From: Desulfosporosinus sp. UBA5188
GTDB lineage: Bacteria; Bacillota; Desulfitobacteriia; Desulfitobacteriales; Desulfitobacteriaceae
Direction of reading: 5' to 3'
Length of the DNA stretch: 12,323 bases
NCBI GenBank assembly: GCA_002413075.1
Contig: DHWG01000135.1
Location: 1 to 12,323 of the forward strand
Below are positions 1-7,006 of this stretch, in pieces. Every line of letters starts with the position of its first letter. The stretch's first letter is position 1. The notes beneath the pieces were generated by a model, which was not told the DNA's origin, did no database searches, and was given only the letters and a program-made list of their open reading frames with translations. The position numbers and the translations under genes are program-made.

Positions 1-187
1 GTCAAGCAACCATTAAGTTGTCCGCTTGATGCATGTTTACTTGAGAAATAATCACGTGTACCATGGTGGTTATCTGCAATAAGAGTTCCCGTAGATTAGG
101 AGTACAAGGACTGTCCTTGTGGTTATTAGGACACTTTAAGGGCAAAATAGCTTATACTTCTTAAAAAATCTTGAAAAGAGGGTAACT
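1..187. other. Non-coding leader at window start
   Basis: No convincing gene ends or begins here before the ATG at 188. TCAAGC (2-7) and GCTTGA (24-29) could pair as an imperfect hairpin, with no T-run after it. A 17-bp palindrome lies at 104-120 and is listed separately. TATACT at 153-158 could be a -10 box for the following gene, but no good -35 box sits 16-18 bp upstream, so I do not call a promoter. The stretch is cut by the window edge. Confidence 0.4.
104..120. promoter_or_regulatory. Palindrome, possible operator
   Basis: ACAAGGAC-T-GTCCTTGT is a perfect 8+8 bp inverted repeat around one central base, 68 bp before the start of the 200-aa gene. A one-base loop is too short for a good RNA hairpin, and no T-run follows, so a dimeric repressor or activator site is more likely than a terminator. 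This is inferred from symmetry and position only. Confidence 0.3.
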
Positions 188-790
188 ATGCCACCTATTA
201 CCATGATAGAAAAGTTACTTGCTACCTTTAACAATCCCTATAAGCGCCATGTCGGTAAGCATACCCGGAAATTTAATCTTCGCGCTATCCAAAAGGCGAA
301 AAATGAATCACAAAAAAGGTTATGGTTATCTGCAAGTATTGCTTCAGAGGAATTAGTAGCTGCCTTGCTTCAACTGAATAGTAAGATAAATTTGGAACCC
401 TTCAATAAAAGGCTTTTAAAAGAAGCTATTGATAAAAAACAAGTCCTTGCAGTCTTACGTGCCTATCTATCGGCTGTGGTTGTTTTAATCAGCACTTATA
501 AAGACACTGTTTTGACAAGCACCGCTCTGACTGAACAGAACTTTTTACAGGCCTGGTGTTGGGTCTTTGAATATCAACCAGAAGATATGAAAATATTTGA
601 TGAAATATTGTTGACGGCTTACAGCCAATTTGGTACGATTGGGCTAATGAAAGAGACGGGTAAAATTATGGCTGATAATTTTTATCAAGAGACGAGCGAA
701 CTTACCTCAGAAGAAATTACGGTCCTTGAGGGAATTCTGTTAAATGACGTGTCAGGAATACTTCAGTATCTTAAACAGCCGTCTAAATAA
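188..790 (+). CDS. Hypothetical protein, 200 aa
   Basis: I do not recognise this protein. The ATG at 188 follows AGAGGG (177-182) with a 5-nt gap, a good ribosome binding site, and the reading frame is open to TAA at 788-790. It is rich in Lys, Leu, Glu and Gln and looks mainly alpha-helical. The first 50 residues are basic (KRHVGKHTRKFNLRAIQKAK). Residues about 87-103 (VLAVLRAYLSAVVVLIS) form a hydrophobic stretch that could be a buried helix or a weak membrane segment. There is no signal peptide, Cys cluster or nucleotide-binding motif. The selenoprotein gene starts 23 nt after its stop with its own ribosome binding site, so the two are probably co-transcribed and end at the terminator at 1154-1190. 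This neighbourhood is the only hint of function. Confidence 0.75.
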   Translation: MPPITMIEKLLATFNNPYKRHVGKHTRKFNLRAIQKAKNESQKRLWLSASIASEELVAALLQLNSKINLEPFNKRLLKEAIDKKQVLAVLRAYLSAVVVLISTYKDTVLTSTALTEQNFLQAWCWVFEYQPEDMKIFDEILLTAYSQFGTIGLMKETGKIMADNFYQETSELTSEEITVLEGILLNDVSGILQYLKQPSK

Positions 791-813
791 TACGTTTTGA
801 CTGTGGAGGTTTT

Positions 814-1146
814 ATGTTTATTTTAGATAAGGATGCCGCACAATATATAGAGTTAAAGTCAGGGTCTGTGGTTATTAGCTTGGAACTCCAACCCTCTGCC
901 GGTGGCTGAGGTTGCTCAGGTGATAGCGTAACAGGTAGTTACGTACCGACCATATATTTAGGAGAACCCCCTGCTGATGAACGACTTAAATATAAAGTAA
1001 AACAAGTCGAAGAAATAGCAATCTACTACCCCTCCAGACTAAAAATTAGAAAAGATTTCCCTGCAATTAAAATACGACTGAAAAAATTATGGTTCTTTAA
1101 GTGGTTAGAATTAGAAGGAGCTATGGGGACAGTCTTTGAACAGTAA
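814..1146 (+). CDS. HesB-like / CC-Se motif selenoprotein (UGA = Sec)
   Basis: This 110-codon gene is interrupted only by an in-frame TGA at 907-909 (codon 32). ATG 814 follows GTGGAGGT (803-810). Both sides of the TGA are coding: residues 1-31 start MFILDKDAAQYIELKSG, and residues 33-110 continue to TAA at 1144 with the C-terminal signature KLWFFKWLELEGA. The TGA lies in SAGG-U-GCSG, a Gly/Cys-rich turn of the kind that binds metal or does redox chemistry in HesB/IscA-like proteins. From memory, the N-terminal DAA..I pattern and the C-terminal FFK.L.LEG pattern match the small family annotated as CC/Se motif or HesB-like (seleno)proteins, which includes known selenocysteine members in Clostridia. 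A SECIS-type hairpin follows directly. The biochemical role is unknown; a cytosolic redox or Fe-S related function is inferred. The alternative, a nonsense-mutated pseudogene, is less likely given the SECIS and intact downstream frame. Confidence 0.8.
907..947 (+). promoter_or_regulatory. Bacterial SECIS element
   Basis: Downstream of the UGA (907-909), CGTAAC (927-932) pairs perfectly with GTTACG (938-943) around a five-base loop AGGTA (933-937). The lower stem GGT (919-921) pairs with ACC (945-947), leaving an asymmetric bulge GATAG that contains a U. The loop starts 23 nt after the UGA. In the E. coli fdhF element, SelB recognises a short stem with GGU in the apical loop and a bulged U at a similar distance, so both structure and spacing fit. 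It lies within the coding sequence, as bacterial SECIS elements do. Confidence 0.75.
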
Positions 1147-1153
1147 GGTTAAC

Positions 1154-1190
1154 AAAGAGGAGACGATTTCACTCGTCTCTTCTTTTATTT
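1154..1190 (+). terminator. Rho-independent terminator
   Basis: AAAGAGGAGACGA (1154-1166) pairs over 13 bp with TCGTCTCTTCTTT (1173-1185), with one G-U pair and a 6-nt loop, and runs into TCTTTTATTT. It starts 8 nt after the selenoprotein stop and should end the 188-1146 transcription unit. Its 3' edge touches the stop of the opposing small ORF. Confidence 0.85.
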
Positions 1191-1367
1191 GCGTTTTTTA
1201 GCACTCTCTAATCCGGTTTGCGCATGAATCTTCATAACCGTTGCCCAATTACGTGTCGTCATCTTATCCCCTAATACACGACCGACAACTTTTGCCAATC
1301 CGCTCGCCTGTACCCCATTGGGGCACCACAAATACGCAGCCCTCACACCGAGAGCTAGCGACTCCAT
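1185..1367 (-). CDS. Small hypothetical protein, 60 aa
   Basis: I do not recognise this ORF. It begins ATG at 1367, with GGTGAA about 7 nt upstream as a modest ribosome binding site, and ends at TAA 1185-1187. The product is basic, with one Cys in YLWCPNG, a central TTRNWATVMKIHAQTG segment and a KKRK tail. Codon third positions vary as in a real gene, but 60 residues is too short for that to be decisive. It is isolated: it converges on the selenoprotein terminator and diverges from the carboxypeptidase promoter. There is no membrane segment. It could be a small regulatory or ribosome-associated protein, or a chance ORF. Confidence 0.45.
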   Translation of the reverse strand: MESLALGVRAAYLWCPNGVQASGLAKVVGRVLGDKMTTRNWATVMKIHAQTGLESAKKRK

Positions 1368-1485
1368 AATTCATTTCACCGTTCAACCAATTAGCTGTCC
1401 ACAATATCCCAACAATTCTTCTATATCATACAACAGATATGCCTTGAATGTTTAGAAAATGTTTCCCTAAGGCGTCTCTCTTATC

Positions 1486-1514
1486 TTGTCGAATCCTTCT
1501 ACTTCCTGTACAAT
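1486..1514 (+). promoter_or_regulatory. Sigma-70/sigma-A type promoter
   Basis: TTGTCG (1486-1491) and TACAAT (1509-1514) are separated by exactly 17 bp; they match TTGACA and TATAAT at 4 and 5 of 6 positions. Transcription would start near 1521, leaving about 30 nt before the carboxypeptidase ATG at 1553. The TTG at 1526 would then be almost leaderless, which supports the later start. Confidence 0.6.
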
Positions 1515-1552
1515 AAGGTCAGAGATTGAAATATATTATCGGGGAGGTCATT

Positions 1553-2776
1553 ATGTCTGAGTCTTTGAGGTCTTTGAGGTCTTCGAACTTCAGAGGAATA
1601 TTCGTTTTATTCCTTATCTTTTTACTTATTTTAGGTGGTATTGTCCAAATTGCTCGTCCTTATCCTATCGTGGAGGCAAAACCGTTTGCTGACAGTTCCA
1701 AATTGCCAGGTAGTTTTTCAGTTGACTTTCCGCAACAAGGCCAATCCGCCGTTGGTACCGAGAACTTGGGCGTGGTTGCTTCCTCTTCCGTCAAAACTCC
1801 CATCCCGATTGCCAGTGTAGCAAAAATCATGACCGCTTATTTGGTCTTAAAAACTTTTCCAATGAAGTCCGGCGAAGATGGACCCAGCTTAACCATGGTT
1901 GCAAAAGATGTTGATGAATACCAAGACGGTCTAAATAAAGGCCATTCGGTCTTAAAAGTTGAAGTCGGTGAAGTCCTCACTGAGAGGCAACTTCTAGAAG
2001 GTTTATTGTTACCCTCTGGGGGAAATATTGCCGACAGGTTAGGCCGTTGGGTCACTGGCTCAGATGATGCTTCTTTTGTGGTCAAGATGAATGAAACCGC
2101 TAAATCCCTTGGTATGACGAATACGACCTATGCTGATGCCAGTGGGGTGAGTGCCGCAACGGTAAGCAACGCAGTGGATCAGGTTAGGCTGGCACAAGTA
2201 GCTATGGAAGACCCAATTTTTCGCGAAATCGTCGCCATGCCCCAAGCAACGCTTCCAGTAGCTGGTACAGTGTATAATGTTAATGGAATGCTCGGGAAAC
2301 ATGGGGTTGTGGGTATTAAAACAGGTTCCACCTCGAAAGCTGGCGGTAACTTTGTCTCCGCCACACCGATCACGGTCGGGGATAAGACGCATTATATTAT
2401 TGCGGTCGTGTTGGGACAGCAGAGCGTTCAACCCCTGCAAACCGCACTTGATGAGAATGTTAAGATTCTAAACCAGGCACGAACACAATTCAAATTATAT
2501 CCAATAGCTCAACCTAGTTCAGGTTTTGGTAAGATTTCAACGGCTTGGGACACCAAAAGTGATTTAAAAACCACTCAAGCACTCCAAATTTTCGGTTATC
2601 CTGGTATGGAAGTAAAATATTCTATTAAACTTAATAATACTAAATTACCCATTTTACCCAATAATAATGTTGCGAACTTAACCGTAGAGGCGGGTCATGA
2701 GATTCAGACCGTTCCACTTCAAAATGTACAGCAAGTTAAATCACCCTCATTTTTATGGAAACTCACAAGATTTTAA
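1553..2776 (+). CDS. D-alanyl-D-alanine carboxypeptidase (peptidase S11 family)
   Basis: A low-molecular-weight penicillin-binding protein of 407 aa that would trim the terminal D-Ala from peptidoglycan stem peptides outside the membrane. ATG 1553 is chosen because GGGGAGG (1541-1547) sits 5 nt upstream; a TTG at 1526 would only add nine residues. Residues about 15-33 form a hydrophobic signal or anchor segment (FVLFLIFLLILGGIV). The active-site SxxK motif is S88-V-A-K91, with the Ser as nucleophile, and the KTG triad is at about 256-258. The SxN motif region reads P-S-G-G-N-I-A-D at about 154-161. Relatives usually have S-x-N, so the Asn position appears to be Gly here. The C-terminal 80 or so residues look like the beta-rich domain seen after the catalytic domain in PBP5-type enzymes. 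The gene is monocistronic, between its own promoter and terminator. It could also be called a DacA/DacF-like serine hydrolase; the exact subtype is uncertain. Confidence 0.88.
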   Translation: MSESLRSLRSSNFRGIFVLFLIFLLILGGIVQIARPYPIVEAKPFADSSKLPGSFSVDFPQQGQSAVGTENLGVVASSSVKTPIPIASVAKIMTAYLVLKTFPMKSGEDGPSLTMVAKDVDEYQDGLNKGHSVLKVEVGEVLTERQLLEGLLLPSGGNIADRLGRWVTGSDDASFVVKMNETAKSLGMTNTTYADASGVSAATVSNAVDQVRLAQVAMEDPIFREIVAMPQATLPVAGTVYNVNGMLGKHGVVGIKTGSTSKAGGNFVSATPITVGDKTHYIIAVVLGQQSVQPLQTALDENVKILNQARTQFKLYPIAQPSSGFGKISTAWDTKSDLKTTQALQIFGYPGMEVKYSIKLNNTKLPILPNNNVANLTVEAGHEIQTVPLQNVQQVKSPSFLWKLTRF

Positions 2777-2800
2777 AATAGAGACGTTGCACATATTTTC

Positions 2801-2850
2801 ATAAATAAGAAGAGCGTAACATTCGATTGTTGCGCTCTTCTTATTTATTG
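2801..2850. terminator. Bidirectional terminator between convergent genes
   Basis: A 21-bp stem (2801-2821 with 2828-2848, one T-G pair) closes a 6-nt loop TTCGAT. Its foot is A/T-rich on both sides (ATAAATAAGAAG / CTTCTTATTTAT), giving a T-rich 3' flank in either direction. It sits 25 bp after the carboxypeptidase stop and 8 bp beyond the stop of the opposing response regulator, so it can serve both transcripts. Confidence 0.85.
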
Positions 2851-2855
2851 GAAGA

Positions 2856-4259
2856 CTAAGTTCCTCCCACTTCTATTTTACTAGGAATTTGATGCTCTTG
2901 AATTTTATATAGCAGTGCCCTTCTCGAAATCTGAAGAAGTTTTGCTGCATGTGTATGATTACCTCCTGTCCGTTCTATAGCCTCGGTTATGTGACGTTTC
3001 TCAGCCTGTGACAACATCTCTCGCAAAGACTGTAAATAACCATTTTCAGAAACATCTGTGCCTTCTTCCGTCGTTATACTCAGTGGAAGATGCTCTGGCA
3101 AAATAACCCGTGTACTGCTCATGATCATCGCATGTTCCACCGCGTTCTCTAATTCTCGAACATTTCCTGGCCAAGGATAACTGCGGAAGATTTCGACCAC
3201 TTCAGGCGTGAGAAACATACCATTCCGACTTGTTTCTCCTGAGAAACGTTTTAAGAAATAATCGGCTAGTAAAATAATATCCTCCCCTCGTTCAGAAAGT
3301 GGTGGTATACAAATAGGAACAATATTTAGTCGATAATAAAGGTCCGCACGAAAGCGTTTTTGGCATATTTCTTCGGTTAAATCGCGATTTGTCGCAGCAA
3401 TAATACGAACATTGGTGCAAAATGTCTTCGTTCCTCCGACGCGTTCAAACTCCTTGTCTTGTAAAACACGTAGAAGTTTCACCTGGAGATTTGGACTCAT
3501 TTCCGCAACCTCATCAAGAAAAAGTGTCCCACCTTCAGCCAATTCAAATTTTCCTGCTTTTTGGAAAAGAGCCCCTGTAAACGCTCCCTTTTCATGGCCA
3601 AAAAGTTCGCTCTCTAACAGGCCTTCTGGAATCGCACCACAGTTAACCTGAATGAAAGGATTTTTCCGCCGTTGATCACTTGTATAATGAATGGTCTTCG
3701 CGACCATCCCTTTACCCGTTCCACTTTCTCCCGTCAGCAAGACCGTTGCTTTAGAGTTCGCGACTCGACCAATACTTTTATAGACTTCTTGTATTTTCGG
3801 ACTTTCTCCGATGAGCTTGCATGGGGCCGTCGTTTCCATGCTGATCGCTTTCACTTCCTCAGTGAGGTAGACCACTTCTCGCGCCAATTGTCGCATGTGA
3901 ATCGCCCGACTCACAATAATCTTGACTTCTTCGAGGTTAAAAGGTTTTAGGATATAGTCAAAAGCACCACGTTTCATGGCTTCAACCGCAATTTCCGAAC
4001 TTCCATAGGCCGTCATCAAGATAACGGGCAAATCTGGTATAATTTTGTGAATTTCGTAAAATGCTTGTAATCCATCCATCTCGGGCATGCGGATATCAAG
4101 TAAAACAACATCATAAACGTTTTCCTGAGCCATACGGAGTGCCTCTTTACCATTTTCCGCGGTATCCACTCCATAACCCACTTTACTTATGGCCGTTTGA
4201 AGCACCAAACGCAGGCTCATCTCATCGTCAGCTACTAAAACACGGACATGACTCGCCAT
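2856..4259 (-). CDS. Sigma-54-dependent response regulator, AtoC/NtrC-type
   Basis: A cytosolic transcription activator of 467 aa. The receiver domain covers residues 1-120, with acidic pair D11-D12, phospho-acceptor D55 (VVLLDIRMP), T83 and K105. The AAA+ sigma-54 interaction domain, about 148-390, has Walker A GESGTGKG near 176-183, the sigma-54 contact loop GAFTGA near 224-229, Walker B GGTLFLDE near 242-249, and PWPGNVRELENA near 361-372. The C-terminal Fis-type helix-turn-helix is near 418-455 (HAAKLLQISRRALLYKI). All key residues are present. ATG 4259 is chosen because AAGGGGGG lies about 8 nt upstream; a longer form from 4307 would overlap the kinase gene and has no family support. The kinase stop is 17 nt upstream, so the pair is one operon. 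The likely target is the -24/-12 promoter at 9248-9264 before atoE. Naming it AtoC is inference from context; the NtrC-family assignment is firm. Confidence 0.93.
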   Translation of the reverse strand: MASHVRVLVADDEMSLRLVLQTAISKVGYGVDTAENGKEALRMAQENVYDVVLLDIRMPEMDGLQAFYEIHKIIPDLPVILMTAYGSSEIAVEAMKRGAFDYILKPFNLEEVKIIVSRAIHMRQLAREVVYLTEEVKAISMETTAPCKLIGESPKIQEVYKSIGRVANSKATVLLTGESGTGKGMVAKTIHYTSDQRRKNPFIQVNCGAIPEGLLESELFGHEKGAFTGALFQKAGKFELAEGGTLFLDEVAEMSPNLQVKLLRVLQDKEFERVGGTKTFCTNVRIIAATNRDLTEEICQKRFRADLYYRLNIVPICIPPLSERGEDIILLADYFLKRFSGETSRNGMFLTPEVVEIFRSYPWPGNVRELENAVEHAMIMSSTRVILPEHLPLSITTEEGTDVSENGYLQSLREMLSQAEKRHITEAIERTGGNHTHAAKLLQISRRALLYKIQEHQIPSKIEVGGT

Positions 4260-4276
4260 ATTGTGTTCCCCCCTTC

Positions 4277-6094
4277 TTAGTTGGATACATCTCCATAGGG
4301 TAAGCAAATTGTAAACGCGCTTCCTAGGCCAACCGTGCTTTCAACCCGAATATAGCCACGGTGAATCTCAATAATCTTGTTACTGACCGCAAGCCCCAGT
4401 CCTGTTCCTGTATCTTTCGTGGTAAAGAAAGGATCAAATATTCTCGGAATACTTTCTGGATCCATCCCCCTGCCACTGTCCTTTACGATAATCTCAACGC
4501 CTTCATTCACCGTCAGTGTCGTGACTGTAATCTTTCCGCCTTCTGGGGGAAGAGCTTGCACCGCGTTGAGTAATAAATTAACCAACACTTGTTTAATGAG
4601 TTCGGCATCAACGGCAATAAGCCCAATTGTTGGATCAAAGCATTTTTCTAACACCACAAGATCTTTTTTGAGGCTCGGTGAAAGTAAAGAAAGCGTATCT
4701 GCCACCAGTTCATTGGGATGAACGCATGAAACATGGTTTGTAGAAGGTTTGGCAAAATACAAAAGGTCCTCAATGACAACGTTAAGACGATCAACCTCTT
4801 TCAATACAACGTCTCCAAAAACCCGGGAGGAATGGCCCTTTGGCAATTCATCCACCAAAATTTGAACACTGCCCGAAATTGCTGCTAAAGGATTGCGTAT
4901 TTCATGCGCCACACCAGCGGCCAGCTCCCCAACTGCAGCGAGGCGATCCACTCTCCTCACCCGGTCCTCAAAGGCCCTATGTTCCAACAAATCTTTGAAA
5001 ACAAGCACCGCACCTAACGTATCTTGATTATTACTTAACATAGAGGTACTAACACTAATGGGGACGATTGTACCATCAGAACGAGAAAATTCCTCTTCAT
5101 AGCCGATGAAGTTCTTACCTGTATGCAAAGTTTCCAACAGCGCGCTTCGAAATTTGGGATGACCAGGAAAAAGGCTGACATAATTAAGCCCAATTACCTC
5201 TTGATTTAACCCCATAATGCCCCGAGCAGCATTATTAATGGCCGTGACCTTTCCGTCATTATCAATCGTAATAATTCCATCGACCATACTCTCCATGATA
5301 ATTTCCGTATGTGAACGATTATTCATGAGGCTTTGCGCCATTCCATTAATAGCAGAGGTTATTTCTCCAAATTCTCCCTGAGTTTCTGGCAATCGATAAC
5401 TTAAGTCACTACGCAAACCCCGTAGCCCTAAAATAATACCTTGAACAGAGTTAGACACCCCGCTTGCCAAGGGCATACTAATACCGAGCCCTAATATGAA
5501 GGCGAGAGCTAACGCTAGATACATGACATCTTCCATTGTTTTAACCTGGTTATCGACACTTGCCGTCATTTCATTGGCCCAGGCGTATCCGATGATACGA
5601 TCATTACGAATCAGAGGAACCATGGCATTGAGGATATTACCCCGAACCATTGTGCCACGTGCAGCCTGAGCCATCCCAGTTGCCATGACGACACGACCCA
5701 GGTGATCTTGAGCGATTGATTGACCCATGGTTGAATTGTATTCAGCACTGGGTCCATAGGTAATAATGCCGTCGAGGTCCTTAGAATAATAGCCCGCTCC
5801 TATTCCTGGATTTCCCGAAATTAGTTGATCAGTAATCCCAGACAACTTCGCATTGAGCCGTCGTATCTTTTCATCACGAGAAGCACCCTTAGCCTCTAAG
5901 GGTAACAAGGTTTCAAACTCCCCTTCCAAGTTCCCGTCCAACACCCGTGCAATGCCGAAAAGTTTGCTTTCCTTCTCCAAGTTCAGTGCTTGTTCGGCAC
6001 GATGAATTAATATATAGCCACTCCCCACCAACGGCAACGCAACGGCCAGGGAAAGGATAATCATAAGTTTAAGGCGCATACTGAATATTCGCAT
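4277..6094 (-). CDS. AtoS-like membrane sensor histidine kinase
   Basis: A 605-aa sensor that would phosphorylate the regulator encoded next to it. Domain order: TM1 about 10-30; an extracytoplasmic Cache-like sensor about 31-189; TM2 about 190-210; a HAMP-like linker; a PAS domain about 263-379 (MESMVDGIITIDNDGKV); and a HisKA domain with phospho-acceptor H397 in VAHEIRNPL. The HATPase domain has an N-box Asn near 510 (VNLLLNAVQAL), a G1 motif near 539 (KDSGRGM), and a G2 motif near 563-570 (GTGLGLAV). ATG 6094 is preferred: GGGGG (6101-6105) lies 6 nt upstream, and a promoter at 6179-6207 would start transcription near the alternative ATG at 6172, leaving that one leaderless. The order (TM, sensor, TM, HAMP, PAS, kinase) matches AtoS. 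The ligand is unknown; a short-chain acid is inferred from the neighbouring ato genes. Confidence 0.92.
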   Translation of the reverse strand: MRIFSMRLKLMIILSLAVALPLVGSGYILIHRAEQALNLEKESKLFGIARVLDGNLEGEFETLLPLEAKGASRDEKIRRLNAKLSGITDQLISGNPGIGAGYYSKDLDGIITYGPSAEYNSTMGQSIAQDHLGRVVMATGMAQAARGTMVRGNILNAMVPLIRNDRIIGYAWANEMTASVDNQVKTMEDVMYLALALAFILGLGISMPLASGVSNSVQGIILGLRGLRSDLSYRLPETQGEFGEITSAINGMAQSLMNNRSHTEIIMESMVDGIITIDNDGKVTAINNAARGIMGLNQEVIGLNYVSLFPGHPKFRSALLETLHTGKNFIGYEEEFSRSDGTIVPISVSTSMLSNNQDTLGAVLVFKDLLEHRAFEDRVRRVDRLAAVGELAAGVAHEIRNPLAAISGSVQILVDELPKGHSSRVFGDVVLKEVDRLNVVIEDLLYFAKPSTNHVSCVHPNELVADTLSLLSPSLKKDLVVLEKCFDPTIGLIAVDAELIKQVLVNLLLNAVQALPPEGGKITVTTLTVNEGVEIIVKDSGRGMDPESIPRIFDPFFTTKDTGTGLGLAVSNKIIEIHRGYIRVESTVGLGSAFTICLPYGDVSN

Positions 6095-6178
6095 GTCAAT
6101 CCCCCTAAACGTGAGTCTTACTAGGCGATCTTTCTTATCTAAATCGGTTGTAATCTTCTTAATATTATGCATGTCTTT

Positions 6179-6207
6179 ATTATCTTATTAATTTAATTCC
6201 ATGTCCA
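6179..6207 (-). promoter_or_regulatory. Sigma-70/sigma-A type promoter for the kinase-regulator operon
   Basis: On the minus strand TGGACA (6207-6202) is followed after 17 bp by GATAAT (6184-6179); each box matches consensus at 5 of 6 positions. Transcription would start near 6172, giving about a 78-nt leader before ATG 6094. It overlaps the end of the small ORF at 6188-6355. It implies that the two-component genes are expressed independently of the sigma-54 operon upstream. Confidence 0.55.
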
Positions 6208-6355
6208 GCCAAAACCAATCCTTAAAACGAAACCCCGCAGTCAATACCACAAGGTTTGTCCGTGCCTTGAGATGAGTTTTGCGAGTGGCAGGAGTTGGAC
6301 CCGTCACCATAATAAGCGGATCAACGCCTGCCGATACCCCTGAAGTTATGATCAT
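6188..6355 (-). CDS. Possible small protein, 55 aa
   Basis: An open frame from ATG 6355 to TAA 6188-6190 lies between atoA and the kinase gene. It reads MIITSGVSAGVDPLIM, then VTGPTPATRKTHLKAR and so on, ending in WFWLDMELN. I do not recognise it. Codon choice looks like its neighbours, but the ribosome binding site is poor (only TTGAGC just before the ATG). It starts 12 nt after the atoA stop, so it could be translated from the ato transcript. It may be a real small protein, a remnant of a longer gene, or chance. Confidence 0.3.
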   Translation of the reverse strand: MIITSGVSAGVDPLIMVTGPTPATRKTHLKARTNLVVLTAGFRFKDWFWLDMELN

Positions 6356-6367
6356 GCTCAAATAAGA

Positions 6368-7006
6368 TTACGGCTTGATCAAAGTTGCCTCAGTACACGC
6401 TTGCACTTCCTCGAAGGATAAGCCCGGTGCAATCTCCTTCAGCACTAATCCCTTGGGGGTCACTGCCATAACCCCCATGTCCGTGATAATCAGATTGACT
6501 TGTTTTGCTGCCGTCAAAGGCAATGTGCACTTCTTCAGGATTTTTAAGCCACCAGTTTTGGTGGTATGCTCCATGGCAACAATAACGCGTCGCGCACCGA
6601 CGACCAGGTCCATGGCTCCACCCATTCCTGGCACCATCTTGCCCGGAATCATCCAATTGGCTAAATTCCCTTCTTCATCCACTTGCAGTGCTCCAAGCAC
6701 CGTGGCATCCACATGCCCCCCCCGAATGATGGCAAAGGACGTGGCACTATCAAAGCTACATCCGCCCGGTAAGATGGTCGCATACTGCCCTCCTGCATTA
6801 ACCGTATCAGGATCTTCTTTTCCAGTCTCCGGTGCAGGACCAACACCCATATAACCGTTCTCAGATTGAAGAATAATCTTTATTCCTTCCGGCAGGGCGT
6901 TAGCGACCTTCGTAGGAATGCCGATACCTAAATTAACGACATCTCCCGTTTCAAATTCCTGAGCCACTCGCTTAACAAGCCACTCCATTCTCGCTTCCTT
7001 ATCCAA
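6368..7006 (-). CDS. atoA: Acetate CoA-transferase beta subunit (AtoA)
   Basis: Beta subunit of a family I CoA-transferase, 212 aa, the usual size. With AtoD it moves CoA from acetyl-CoA to acetoacetate, butyrate or similar short-chain acids in the cytosol. The family signature GDVVNLGIGIPT is at residues 21-32, and the catalytic glutamate that forms the CoA thioester is E49 in LQSENGYMG. A Gly-rich stretch, MVPGMGGAMDLVVGARRVIV, follows near 124-143. The start is TTG 7006, preceded by a near-perfect GGAGGTGA 6 nt upstream inside the end of atoD, and gives the MDKE-type N-terminus common in the family. ATG 6988 (AAGGA 7 nt upstream) is a possible second start that would remove six residues. 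The frame overlaps the atoD stop by 8 nt, indicating translational coupling and 1:1 expression. A ScoB or 3-oxoacid CoA-transferase label is also possible; substrate preference cannot be read from the sequence. Confidence 0.93.
   Translation of the reverse strand: MDKEARMEWLVKRVAQEFETGDVVNLGIGIPTKVANALPEGIKIILQSENGYMGVGPAPETGKEDPDTVNAGGQYATILPGGCSFDSATSFAIIRGGHVDATVLGALQVDEEGNLANWMIPGKMVPGMGGAMDLVVGARRVIVAMEHTTKTGGLKILKKCTLPLTAAKQVNLIITDMGVMAVTPKGLVLKEIAPGLSFEEVQACTEATLIKP

Noticed and set aside
814..909. Reading 814-909 as a 31-aa gene or a nonsense-mutated pseudogene
   Set aside because: The downstream frame stays open and protein-like for 78 more codons, and a SECIS-type hairpin with the right loop and distance follows the UGA.
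4260..4307. Longer response regulator start overlapping the kinase gene
   Set aside because: The extra 16 residues precede the normal start of a receiver domain and lack a ribosome binding site; ATG 4259 has AAGGGGGG at a suitable distance.
6095..6172. Longer kinase N-terminus starting at ATG 6172
   Set aside because: ATG 6094 has a strong GGGGG ribosome binding site 6 nt away and directly precedes the first membrane segment; the predicted transcription start is near 6172, so the earlier ATG would be leaderless.
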